Shown piece after piece: positions 7,221 to 13,088 of a DNA stretch of 35,897 bases (the first letter of the stretch is position 1; the number at the start of each line of letters is the position of its first letter). The DNA is taken from positions 1 to 35,897 of the IMG/VR virus record IMGVR_UViG_3300025101_000009. One strand, written 5' to 3'. The notes under the pieces are model-generated. The model saw nothing but the letters and a program-made list of their open reading frames with translations. It searched no databases and was not told the DNA's origin. This stretch comes from a virus. The translations under genes were made by a program, and so were the position numbers.

Positions 7221-7536
7221 GCGGCAGCTCCATCTTGCCTAACATTGTGGGCATGTAGATAGCTGCGTTGCGCCCGGACGCTGTCTTGCGTGTTGCGTTT
7301 GTCTTCCAAACCAAGCCCAGCTCTTCTAGTTTTACACGGGCCGGGCGATAGCTATTGCCGGTCATGCCGGATTTGTTGCAGCCTTCCTCATCAGTCGCGC
7401 CGTCAAGCGATATGATTGCTTGCAACGCCTTGACCATGTTCTTGCCAAACTTTGGCTTGATGGCATCAGCAGATGCAGCGCTTGTCGGGCTGTGAGCTTG
7501 ATGCGGTGGTGCTATGTCAAACAGATTTGTGATCAT
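7213..7536 (-). CDS. Winged-helix-like DNA-binding protein
   Basis: A 107-residue protein. I place the start at the ATG at 7536 (MITNLFDIAPPHQ), preceded by GAAGGAAAG, rather than at a longer upstream start that would overlap the gene before. Residues ~30-100 look like a winged helix: KFGKNMVKALQAIISLDGAT, MTGNSYRPARVKLEELGLVW, and ATRKTASGRNAAIYMPT for the wing. It may regulate the operon or a host process. Exact family not recognised. Confidence 0.68.
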   Translation of the reverse strand: MITNLFDIAPPHQAHSPTSAASADAIKPKFGKNMVKALQAIISLDGATDEEGCNKSGMTGNSYRPARVKLEELGLVWKTNATRKTASGRNAAIYMPTMLGKMELPHD

Positions 7537-7687
7537 GATGCTTTCCTTCGATTGCAGTTTTAATTTCGTTTTGCAGAACGCCGCGATCATGTGCATCCCG
7601 GTGCATTGCCTCAAGCAGATGCCGGATGCGGCGCAGTTCTGTCTCAATCTCTGTGTTGGGTTTTTTGTAAAACAGCCAATTGAACAT
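7517..7687 (-). CDS. Small hypothetical protein
   Basis: A 56-residue protein starting at the ATG at 7687 (MFNWLFYKKPNTEIETELRR) with a GGAGATC ribosome-binding site; the start overlaps the exonuclease stop (TAATG). After a short aromatic N terminus it is a charged helix (ETELRRIRHLLEAMHRDAHD). The final residues are histidine- and lysine-rich. It overlaps the next gene by 20 nt, consistent with a tightly packed operon. Function unknown. Confidence 0.65.
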   Translation of the reverse strand: MFNWLFYKKPNTEIETELRRIRHLLEAMHRDAHDRGVLQNEIKTAIEGKHHDHKSV

Positions 7688-8682
7688 TATGATCTCCAGA
7701 TTTTGTGGGCTTGTTCTAGGATGGCCGGTGGTAGATCGCGCCAGACATACATGTGATCCCACTGTGGGTCACAGAGGCGCAGTAGCTCTTCCGGGCTAGA
7801 TGCGGCAGCAAGCAGCCGTTCACGGCGCATACACGCCTCTCTGATGGCTGCAACGCCAGCTTGAAGCTGTTCTAGTGTCGGTTTAAATACTCTGTAGCCA
7901 AGCCTATTGGCGTAAACGATTGTCGGCCACACATCAGTCATGTGCCAGTACCCGGCAATCTGGGTGAGGTGGCCCCACATAATCTCTTTCGGCAAGCTGC
8001 TAGCGGCTGGCTTGTCAGTGCCAGCGCCCTTATCCCATTTTGTTTTCAGCTCAACGCCGCCACCTTGATAGTCTGCGTATCCCAAGTATGGCAGCTTTAC
8101 ATCATCGAACTTGCCTTCCAGCTTTTGCTGCCCGGTAATCCGATTCGCGCCAGCCGTAGCCTCGCGCAGACCGTCCAAGGCATTGCTGCACACCAGTTCA
8201 AATTCTGTGTGCATGCCGTCATCGCCTTTTTTTGGTGCGCTGCCGTCCGCTGTGTAGCGCGCTGTTACCTTGTGTTCGATCTCTCGCTTGTCTTTGTCAG
8301 CGTCACGCCATGAGCCGCCATGAAAACTATGCAGCTCATTTAGCGCATCTTTGTAGGCGTCAGCCGGGCTGACATCGTTGACCAGTATGTCAGTGCAATA
8401 GTTTTCAACAGCCCGGCCACCGATCAAAATTGGCTTGTCACCGCTTTGCTGCTTGCCCCGGCTGTCTTTATAAACGCCATGCAGTTCCACGAGCTGTTTT
8501 GCTTCAGCCGATTTCTCAGCGTTTTTCTTTGCCGCATTCAGCTCTTGCCGGACAATGATTTTATCAAAAAATGTGAAACCATCAGGATTCGATGGGTTGG
8601 AGTGGTGATAATACGCTATCTGTGTTGCTGCGCGCTTAGCTATCACATCAGGCGCTGCTTGTTTGAACTCAGAAAACGACAT
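7687..8682 (-). CDS. PD-(D/E)XK exonuclease, Cas4/RecB-like
   Basis: A 331-residue nuclease. The catalytic core is GYADYQGGGVELKTKW (about residues 201-216), giving Asp204, Glu211 and Lys213 of the D...E-x-K motif, with the associated Gln241 in HLTQIAGYW, as in RecB/YqaJ-type exonucleases. An upstream HTEFEL motif and a helical N terminus complete the fold. Together with the ERF protein it forms a Red-like pair: the exonuclease resects a strand and ERF anneals it. It is the first gene of the leftward operon, with GGAGAGGA before the start, and a predicted repressor operator lies 43-59 bp upstream. Confidence 0.87.
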   Translation of the reverse strand: MSFSEFKQAAPDVIAKRAATQIAYYHHSNPSNPDGFTFFDKIIVRQELNAAKKNAEKSAEAKQLVELHGVYKDSRGKQQSGDKPILIGGRAVENYCTDILVNDVSPADAYKDALNELHSFHGGSWRDADKDKREIEHKVTARYTADGSAPKKGDDGMHTEFELVCSNALDGLREATAGANRITGQQKLEGKFDDVKLPYLGYADYQGGGVELKTKWDKGAGTDKPAASSLPKEIMWGHLTQIAGYWHMTDVWPTIVYANRLGYRVFKPTLEQLQAGVAAIREACMRRERLLAAASSPEELLRLCDPQWDHMYVWRDLPPAILEQAHKIWRS

Positions 8683-8724
8683 AAAAAAATCCTCTCCACA
8701 TTGTAAAGAGGACTGTAAACTGAC

Positions 8725-8741
8725 AAGACATTTTATGTCAA
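8725..8741. promoter_or_regulatory. Predicted repressor operator of the recombination operon
   Basis: AAGACA-TTTTA-TGTCAA, which on the minus strand reads TTGACA-TAAAA-TGTCTT, fits the five-member inverted-repeat family TTGACA-N5-TGTCAA. It sits in the 69-bp gap between the repressor 3' end and the leftward exonuclease gene. The TTGACA of the operator itself could serve as the -35 of the leftward promoter, with a weak TTTACA -10 at 16 bp. Confidence 0.72.
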
Positions 8742-8751
8742 GCTAGATAAT

Positions 8752-9459
8752 TTAAATGTCTATATCACTGTTTTTTAAAATCGTCACACCGCGCAATCTC
8801 TGTCGTAAACTTACAGTAATGACAGGCGTTGCGAACACCAGCTCCTGTTCTTTTAAGTGCCAACCAAGATCACCATTTACTATTTGGTAAACACCGCCCG
8901 GTTCAGGATACAGCATGCCAGCAACAAAATGTTCTGGGCCGTTCTTGCTTTCATATGGGTTTTTTAAGTAACAAAATGCCTGTCTGCCGAAACACTCTTC
9001 ATGCACATATTGTTCAAGCACTGGCTCAAGCATCACATATTCATGCGCCTTTGACCAATATGCCCATGGGCCAGTGTATTTTTTATCCATTGACCAGCTA
9101 ATGATTGCAGCTCTGTATGGTAAATTCGTGTGCGAATAAGCCCAATCTACTGATTTAAGGCTTTGTTGCATTGTTTCTTCGTTACTTACATCCAAGTGCA
9201 ATTTTCTAGATAGACCGCCATCTTTATCTAAATGACAGTGACCAATAATCGGTGTGCCTTGTGTCTCAAAAATAATTTCATAAGCGTGACAACCCAAGAT
9301 ATCTGCGTACTCTCGCGCATCTACGATAGTCATTGGCACACGCTCATGAATATGGCGTGATAGCGTTTCCGGCGTAACGCCTTTGCGTTCTGCAACAACC
9401 TTTTTTTGCAGACCACTTTTTTCAATCATCTTGTTTAAATTGTTTGGCATGTCGTTCAT
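8752..9459 (-). CDS. CI-like repressor with N-terminal HTH
   Basis: A 235-residue protein from the ATG at 9459; an upstream GTG at 9486 would lie in an operator and has no better leader. Residues ~5-55 form a Cro/CI-type helix-turn-helix (NLNKMIEKSGLQKKVVAERK, GVTPETLSRHIHERVPMTIV). The remaining ~170 residues are a separate domain that I do not recognise and that lacks an evident S24 autoprotease Ser/Lys signature, so induction may not be by RecA-stimulated self-cleavage. It is divergent from the Cro-like gene at 9545 with two predicted operators between them, and is flanked on the other side by a third, which marks it as the lysogeny regulator. Confidence 0.78.
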   Translation of the reverse strand: MNDMPNNLNKMIEKSGLQKKVVAERKGVTPETLSRHIHERVPMTIVDAREYADILGCHAYEIIFETQGTPIIGHCHLDKDGGLSRKLHLDVSNEETMQQSLKSVDWAYSHTNLPYRAAIISWSMDKKYTGPWAYWSKAHEYVMLEPVLEQYVHEECFGRQAFCYLKNPYESKNGPEHFVAGMLYPEPGGVYQIVNGDLGWHLKEQELVFATPVITVSLRQRLRGVTILKNSDIDI

Positions 9460-9469
9460 GGTAATAACC

Positions 9470-9486
9470 TTAACATTTAATGTCAC
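9470..9486. promoter_or_regulatory. Predicted repressor operator next to the repressor start
   Basis: TTAACA-TTTAA-TGTCAC matches the TTGACA-N5-TGTCAA family with two mismatches. It lies 11-27 bp upstream of the repressor ATG, where binding could autoregulate the repressor gene. It is the weakest of the five sites. Confidence 0.6.
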
Positions 9487-9508
9487 TCAACAAATTATAT
9501 AGTGCCTA

Positions 9509-9525
9509 TAGACATATGATGTCAA
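9509..9525. promoter_or_regulatory. Predicted repressor operator in the divergent switch
   Basis: TAGACA-TATGA-TGTCAA matches the operator family with one mismatch. It lies 20 bp upstream of the Cro-like ATG and covers the likely rightward early promoter. On the minus strand its TTGACA could be the -35 for the repressor promoter, with TATAAT as -10 near 9495-9500 at a long spacing. Confidence 0.74.
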
Positions 9526-9544
9526 CTGTATTAACACATAGGGC

Positions 9545-9766
9545 ATGAAACTTGATGCATATCGAAAACAAAAGGGCTGGAGCTATGTTGATTTAGCCAA
9601 GCTGACCGGGGCTTCACATGCAACTGTAGCCCGGCGCTGGTGCTTGCCGCATAGCCACCCACATTTCAAAATACCAGCTCAAAAATTTATGAACGCCATC
9701 CTAGTCATAAGTGACGGTGCGGTACAGCCTAACAGCTTTTATCAAGTCGGTATAATGGATGACTGA
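9545..9766 (+). CDS. Cro-like HTH protein
   Basis: A 73-residue protein, the first gene rightward of the switch region. It contains a compact HTH: MKLDAYRKQKGWSYVDLAKL, TGASHATVARRWCLPHSHP, with a Thr-Gly-Ala-Ser turn and an Ala-Thr-Val-Ala-Arg recognition helix. By size and divergent position opposite the repressor it is the Cro equivalent or an early regulator. The ribosome-binding site is weak (AGGG close to the ATG). It overlaps the next gene by 8 nt. Confidence 0.75.
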   Translation: MKLDAYRKQKGWSYVDLAKLTGASHATVARRWCLPHSHPHFKIPAQKFMNAILVISDGAVQPNSFYQVGIMDD

Positions 9767-10175
9767 GGATCAGTTCCAAAACTATGTGGTGCAATGGCTT
9801 GATGCGTCATTGCCCATGGGCAGCGTGTTCCATCACTCACCAAACGAGGGTAAGCGCCACATTGCTTACAAGATGCGTTTGAAAGCTGCTGGCACAAAGT
9901 GGGGCTGGCCTGACCTTGAGCTGTTTATATGTGATCACGGTTGGCATGACCCGGCTGCAAAAGGCCCGATAATGATTGAGCTGAAGCGCCCGAAAGGCGG
10001 CAAGCTGTCCGATAATCAAAAAGATATCCATGAAAAGCTGCGCTGCACTGGCACCTATGTGTTCGTTGCAAAGCGCCTGAGCCAAGTTGAGGCTTACTTA
10101 AAACCATTATTGAAGCTGCGTGAAACCGGCAAAGCATCAATCGTGCGCCAGCTCTGCGAGGTGCAGGGTGGCTGA
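9759..10175 (+). CDS. VRR-NUC domain nuclease
   Basis: A 138-residue single-domain nuclease of the VRR-NUC family (PF08774, PD-(D/E)XK fold). Motifs are HSPNEGKR (26-33), AGTKWGWPDLELF (44-56, catalytic Asp52), IELKRPKGGKLSDNQ (73-87, Glu74, Lys76 and Gln87) and GTYVFVAK. Phage members of this size occur next to replication or recombination genes and are thought to process DNA branches or ends. It is the second gene of the rightward early operon. Confidence 0.93.
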   Translation: MTEDQFQNYVVQWLDASLPMGSVFHHSPNEGKRHIAYKMRLKAAGTKWGWPDLELFICDHGWHDPAAKGPIMIELKRPKGGKLSDNQKDIHEKLRCTGTYVFVAKRLSQVEAYLKPLLKLRETGKASIVRQLCEVQGG

Positions 10176-10335
10176 GTTGATACAAGTGCTACGCCACCCG
10201 GAGATCGGCTACGAGATCATGGCAGAGTGTGAACATTGCGTACCGTTCAATGGTGATCTGCGTGGTTGCCATGAGTGCGATTACAACGGCTATCGCCGAC
10301 TGACAGAGGATGAAGAGCTTGCGGCAGAAAGATGA
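10168..10335 (+). CDS. Small zinc-ribbon-like protein
   Basis: A 55-residue protein. The GTG at 10168 overlaps the nuclease stop and is my preferred start; a longer frame from 10120 would lie within the nuclease gene, and a TTG at 10177 is another option. It contains two CxxC pairs (AECEHC and GCHECDYNGYRRL), typical of a zinc ribbon. The final residues are acidic. It overlaps the methyltransferase gene by 26 nt. Function unknown. Confidence 0.6.
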   Translation: MAELIQVLRHPEIGYEIMAECEHCVPFNGDLRGCHECDYNGYRRLTEDEELAAER

Positions 10336-10834
10336 TTTCTACCCAACGCCGCCAGAGGCAACCAAGGCGCTGTTAGCTGTCGAACAGTTCGATAGCCATG
10401 TTTGGGAGCCAGCAGCCGGTGACGGCGCTATCTGCAAAGTGTTGATCGATTCGGACTACATGCCAATCGCGTCTGATCTCAACGACTACGGCTACGGCTG
10501 CGACACTGGCATAGATTTTTTAATGACCACAGAGCGGCCATGCGAGAGCTTGGTGACTAACCCACCGTACAGGCTAGCCGATCAATTCATTTTACACGCG
10601 ATAAATCTTGGTGTGCGAAAGCATGCATGGCTTGTGCGCTTGCCGTTTTTAGAGGGCAGCAAGCGGTATGACATGCTGTTTAAGCATTATCCACCGCGTT
10701 GGGTCTGGGTGTTTAGCAAGCGATTAACGATATGGCGCGGCGATGAAGAACCCACCGGGTCTGGCACTACAGCATATTGCTGGCTGGTTTGGGAAAACCA
10801 CAACACCATGCCGCCAAAAGTAGGGTGGCTGTAA
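10310..10834 (+). CDS. Adenine-specific DNA methyltransferase-like protein
   Basis: A 174-residue protein with class I methyltransferase motifs: DDFYPTPPEATKALL (motif X-like, residues 8-22), VWEPAAGDGAI (motif I, SAM binding) and LVTNPPYRLADQF, where NPPY (84-87) is the amino-methyltransferase catalytic motif IV. It is short compared with full restriction-modification enzymes and lacks a clear target-recognition domain, as in many phage proteins. It may protect phage DNA or regulate expression by N6-adenine methylation. No restriction endonuclease partner is evident. Confidence 0.85.
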   Translation: MKSLRQKDDFYPTPPEATKALLAVEQFDSHVWEPAAGDGAICKVLIDSDYMPIASDLNDYGYGCDTGIDFLMTTERPCESLVTNPPYRLADQFILHAINLGVRKHAWLVRLPFLEGSKRYDMLFKHYPPRWVWVFSKRLTIWRGDEEPTGSGTTAYCWLVWENHNTMPPKVGWL

Positions 10835-11160
10835 TGACGCACGATGAAGCTATTGCCATGGCGAAAGAACACTTCGGCTGGTCTGTAACAGAAGGCATGG
10901 GCCTTTTCATGATTGCTGAGGCTTGGGGCATCAAGCCATGGGCTGTGACGCAGTATGAGGGCCATGGCGTACTGACAGAGGGCTATGTGATCGAACAGAT
11001 GGCGCAGCAAATCATGGAGATGTGGCGTGGCAAAGAAGAAAAAGAGCCAACAACACAAAGACAACAGGACAGAACGCTGCGTGTCGTGTCATCGAATGCA
11101 TTGGATCGCGAACGGCACATGGGTAATTTTAGCAAGCGGCAAGCTGGTGTGTGCAAATGA
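10834..11160 (+). CDS. Hypothetical early protein
   Basis: A 108-residue protein starting in a TAATG overlap with the methyltransferase. The first ~65 residues (MTHDEAIAMAKEHFGWSVTE, AWGIKPWAVTQYEGHGVLTE) look like a genuine helical domain; the last ~45 are Arg/Gln-rich and coincide with another plausible gene in a second frame starting at 11027. Its stop overlaps the next ATG (ATGA), which argues that it is translated to the end. Family not recognised. Confidence 0.62.
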   Translation: MTHDEAIAMAKEHFGWSVTEGMGLFMIAEAWGIKPWAVTQYEGHGVLTEGYVIEQMAQQIMEMWRGKEEKEPTTQRQQDRTLRVVSSNALDRERHMGNFSKRQAGVCK

Positions 11161-11320
11161 CCGCTGCTGGAGACAAGCCGCAAAAGCTAGCTCAAGCAGC
11201 GGCACAGATACTGGAGAGCCGGGCAACCAAGCTTGGCCCATACAAGCCGCTGTACAGCGAGTTAGCGGTCAGATGGTCAATGGTAGCTGGGGTGACGCTG
11301 AGCCCGGCACAGACGGCTAG
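11027..11320 (+). CDS. Overlapping-frame zinc-ribbon-like protein (possible)
   Basis: A 97-residue frame from a GTG at 11027 preceded by GGAGA at 11016-11020. Residues 1-52 look like a real small domain: a Lys-rich start, ERCVSCHRMHWIANGTWVIL, ASGKLVCANDRCWRQAA, with four cysteines in CxxC...CxxxxC spacing. The rest is low-complexity and overlaps the DUF6378 gene in another frame. It overlaps both neighbours by more than 100 nt, so either two frames are used here or one of the predictions is a shadow. The cysteine pattern makes it worth keeping. Confidence 0.5.
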   Translation: MAKKKKSQQHKDNRTERCVSCHRMHWIANGTWVILASGKLVCANDRCWRQAAKASSSSGTDTGEPGNQAWPIQAAVQRVSGQMVNGSWGDAEPGTDG

Positions 11321-11435
11321 AATGCTGATTGAGATGAAGTTGGCTAGATGGAATGCCGGGTTTGATGAGGATCACGCGATTGATGCAGCAAACTATGCGT
11401 TTATTGCGGCAGCATTGGAAGGCGAATCGGAATGA
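11157..11435 (+). CDS. DUF6378-like protein
   Basis: A 92-residue protein. I use the ATG at 11157, which overlaps the preceding stop (ATGA), instead of the GTG six bases upstream. The sequence AAQILESRATKLGPYKPLYS, LSPAQTARMLIEMKLARWNA and HAIDAANYAFIAAALEGE matches the ILESRxxKYGxY...MLxxKLAR...D...DAAxYAAxA pattern of DUF6378, a small all-helical family common in alphaproteobacterial phages. Function is unknown. Its stop overlaps the next gene. Confidence 0.75.
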   Translation: MTAAGDKPQKLAQAAAQILESRATKLGPYKPLYSELAVRWSMVAGVTLSPAQTARMLIEMKLARWNAGFDEDHAIDAANYAFIAAALEGESE

Positions 11436-11860
11436 GCTTTAAAGATTTCAAACCCCGTCCTGACTATCCTGTACAGGATAATCCTGTAGTGCCTAACCCA
11501 CAAAACTTTATTGATAAAACCAATCAGGATAATCCTGTACTCACTTCGTTCGATTATACTGACAGCAGTAAACTACCAGATCAAGGCTGTCAACAGGACA
11601 GATCAAGAGAGATACAGGAGATGTTGTCTGGTGTCGTGAAGAACACCAACCCAAACTATTGTGCAGCAAAGGATAAAGCAAAGAATGATCCATTGCAATT
11701 TAGGAAGGATCGCGCGCTTAGACGCATCAGACCAATGATGTCAGCCGATAGATACACCGACACCCTAAAAGCAATTAGTCATATGGATTCGGTGCAGTTG
11801 CTCGACTGGGTCAACGACACTGAAAAGCACTTGCGAGGAATAGCCAATGGACATAGCTGA
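11432..11860 (+). CDS. Hypothetical early protein with internal palindromic repeats
   Basis: A 142-residue hydrophilic protein in an ATGA overlap with the DUF6378 gene. The N-terminal ~60 residues look disordered and contain two copies of QDNPV encoded by repeated palindromic DNA (11465-11539). The C-terminal ~55 residues are helical (RKDRALRRIRPMMSADRYTD, TLKAISHMDSVQLLDWVNDT). A disordered N terminus carrying repeats within the gene is reminiscent of phage replication initiator genes that contain their own origin, but no initiator family is recognised. It overlaps the next gene by 14 nt. Confidence 0.62.
   Translation: MSFKDFKPRPDYPVQDNPVVPNPQNFIDKTNQDNPVLTSFDYTDSSKLPDQGCQQDRSREIQEMLSGVVKNTNPNYCAAKDKAKNDPLQFRKDRALRRIRPMMSADRYTDTLKAISHMDSVQLLDWVNDTEKHLRGIANGHS
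11465..11539. repeat. Cluster of ACAGGAT/ATCCTGT half-sites
   Basis: Positions 11465-11480 are a perfect 16-bp palindrome (TATCCTGTACAGGATA). Overlapping it, 11473-11487 is ACAGGAT-A-ATCCTGT. The 15-mer CAGGATAATCCTGTA recurs 51 bp later at 11525-11539. Five half-sites in 75 bp suggest a binding cluster for a dimeric protein or an origin-like element inside the coding region. Confidence 0.6.
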
Positions 11861-12227
11861 GCTGCACACGCTGTTTCTTGATATGGCTGTTACTGAGCGC
11901 AGACTGCCGAAAGCAATCAGGGTACAGAAGCAAGCTAGCTGGCCTGACTATCCAATGGACTGGCATGGCTACGGCTGGACGCAGCTTGGTGAGGTCAGGC
12001 TAAGGCCAACCGGGGATCAGATCGATGCAATGGATAGGGCGCATGGCATGATTATGCAGCTTGCAGAGGATGATAGAAGATTGATTATGGCTGTGGCGCA
12101 TAGCGCTGTGGGCAGGGATCGTGGCCCTAGATGGACAAAGCTGGCTCACATACTGGGGCTGAATGATCCAAGAATAGTCAAGCGCAACTACAGGGATGCG
12201 CTGACTAGGCTGTATTACAGGCTATAG
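11847..12227 (+). CDS. DUF6362-like HTH protein, possible late regulator
   Basis: A 126-residue protein. It has RLPKAIRVQKQASWPDYPMD, WHGYGWTQLGEVRLRPTGDQ, IDAMDRAHGMIMQLAEDDRR and a C-terminal sigma-like HTH (RWTKLAHILGLNDPRIVKRN, YRDALTRLYYRL). The SWPDYxxDWxxYG...PTxxxIDxMDxA...W arrangement matches DUF6362, a family near the right end of early operons in alphaproteobacterial prophages. Position just before the structural genes suggests a late-gene regulator, which is inferred. The stop converges on the leftward cassette, overlapping it by six bases. Confidence 0.75.
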   Translation: MDIAELHTLFLDMAVTERRLPKAIRVQKQASWPDYPMDWHGYGWTQLGEVRLRPTGDQIDAMDRAHGMIMQLAEDDRRLIMAVAHSAVGRDRGPRWTKLAHILGLNDPRIVKRNYRDALTRLYYRL

Positions 12228-12326
12228 CGTACCAGCCAAAGCATGCAGCAATATGGCTGTGAGGTACAAGCTGGCAAAGAATGCCGCTGCACCGATGATT
12301 TCGAAGATAATGCGTATGATGGACAT
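12222..12326 (-). CDS. 34-residue single-pass membrane peptide
   Basis: A very short gene: MSIIRIIFEIIGAAAFFASL followed by YLTAILLHALAGTL. Apart from one Arg and one Glu near the N terminus it is one hydrophobic helix. Its ATG overlaps the stop of the upstream gene (TAATG), which supports translation, and it is the last gene of the leftward cassette. Such small membrane peptides act in superinfection exclusion, toxin-like depolarisation or holin control; no assignment is possible. Confidence 0.62.
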   Translation of the reverse strand: MSIIRIIFEIIGAAAFFASLYLTAILLHALAGTL

Positions 12327-12625
12327 TACTTGATCTTCCTGAAGTAACCGCCCTGCACAACTAGATGCCCAGCTCCATCGCAGGTATTGTACCAATCAAT
12401 AAACCTATAACTGGCATGAACGCCAGAACGGCCACCTTTGTAGAGCTTTTTGATCTGAACGCATTGAATTGGGTCAGTTGATGTATTTGTAAAAGGTTTT
12501 CTGACCAATCCATTTTCGCGCAAATATCGGATTGCCTCGTTTTGCGCCTCGCTGATGGATGGGTGCATCACGCCAAGCACTTTGCTGGTGCCATCTCTGA
12601 GAAAAATTTCGCTGTAGTATTCCAT
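12326..12625 (-). CDS. Hypothetical protein of the leftward cassette
   Basis: A 99-residue soluble protein. I use the ATG at 12625 (MEYYSEIFLRDGTSKVLGVM) with GGAG seven bases upstream; a GTG at 12637 would add four residues. It has a mixed alpha/beta look with an N-terminal strand, a helix (ISEAQNEAIRYLRENGL) and aromatic C-terminal strands (HASYRFIDWYNTCDGAGHL, VVQGGYFRKIK). No family is recognised. It is coupled to the membrane peptide downstream. Confidence 0.65.
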   Translation of the reverse strand: MEYYSEIFLRDGTSKVLGVMHPSISEAQNEAIRYLRENGLVRKPFTNTSTDPIQCVQIKKLYKGGRSGVHASYRFIDWYNTCDGAGHLVVQGGYFRKIK

Positions 12626-12648
12626 TGCATGCTCCACTTGTTGTGTTC

Positions 12649-12879
12649 TTAACTTAATTTTTTGCAGATTTCTTCGTTGCCCTCGTACAAGTCCAGCATC
12701 TCGCTCTGAACATCGACAGGCGGCACTCCTAAAGCTGTTGCAACTGATTTGCGATATTTGCGCAAGAGAGCCTTATGCTCTTTCACGCTATCTTCGTTGC
12801 CCCAGAAATCGACACTATTGAGACATATCCATGTCAAAAATAAACGAGCCTCGCTTTTGTCTTTTGCTACCAGTTTCAT
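12649..12879 (-). CDS. Hypothetical protein of the leftward cassette
   Basis: A 76-residue helical protein starting at the ATG at 12879 (MKLVAKDKSEARLFLTWICL) with a strong GGAGGA ribosome-binding site; the longer frame to 12936 would run into the operator. The rest is acidic/helical (GNEDSVKEHKALLRKYRKSV, ATALGVPPVDVQSEMLDLYE). It is the first gene behind the operator at 12920, so its transcription is predicted to be repressed in the lysogen. Function unknown. Confidence 0.65.
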   Translation of the reverse strand: MKLVAKDKSEARLFLTWICLNSVDFWGNEDSVKEHKALLRKYRKSVATALGVPPVDVQSEMLDLYEGNEEICKKLS

Positions 12880-12919
12880 AATTTGATCCTCCTTCTTACT
12901 TCTTACATAGTTAGTTATC

Positions 12920-12936
12920 TTGACACAAGATGTCAA
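12920..12936. promoter_or_regulatory. Predicted repressor operator between leftward cassette and terminase genes
   Basis: TTGACA-CAAGA-TGTCAA is a perfect inverted repeat with 5-bp spacer and the best of the five operators. The reverse complement shares 15 bases with the 4343 site (TTGACATCTTGTGTC). It lies 41 bp upstream of the leftward gene start and 153 bp upstream of TerS. A CATAAT at 12945-12950 could serve as a rightward -10, at a long 19-bp spacing from the TTGACA. Confidence 0.78.
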
Positions 12937-13088
12937 GGGCTATGCATAATAAATAAAGGGTGTTGCAAATGACGCGAAAATGTGGATGATGGTTTTATCG
13001 TGCGGTTCATAACCGCCGAACCTCCCTTGGACAGCAAACTATGGCCGGTGCCAGCCCCATTGGTGCCGGTCATCTTTATGGGTGATTG

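Noticed and set aside
7942-8313. 123-residue plus-strand frame opposite the exonuclease gene
   Set aside because: It is a shadow of the well-supported leftward nuclease with catalytic motifs. The translated sequence is Cys/Leu-rich and looks random.
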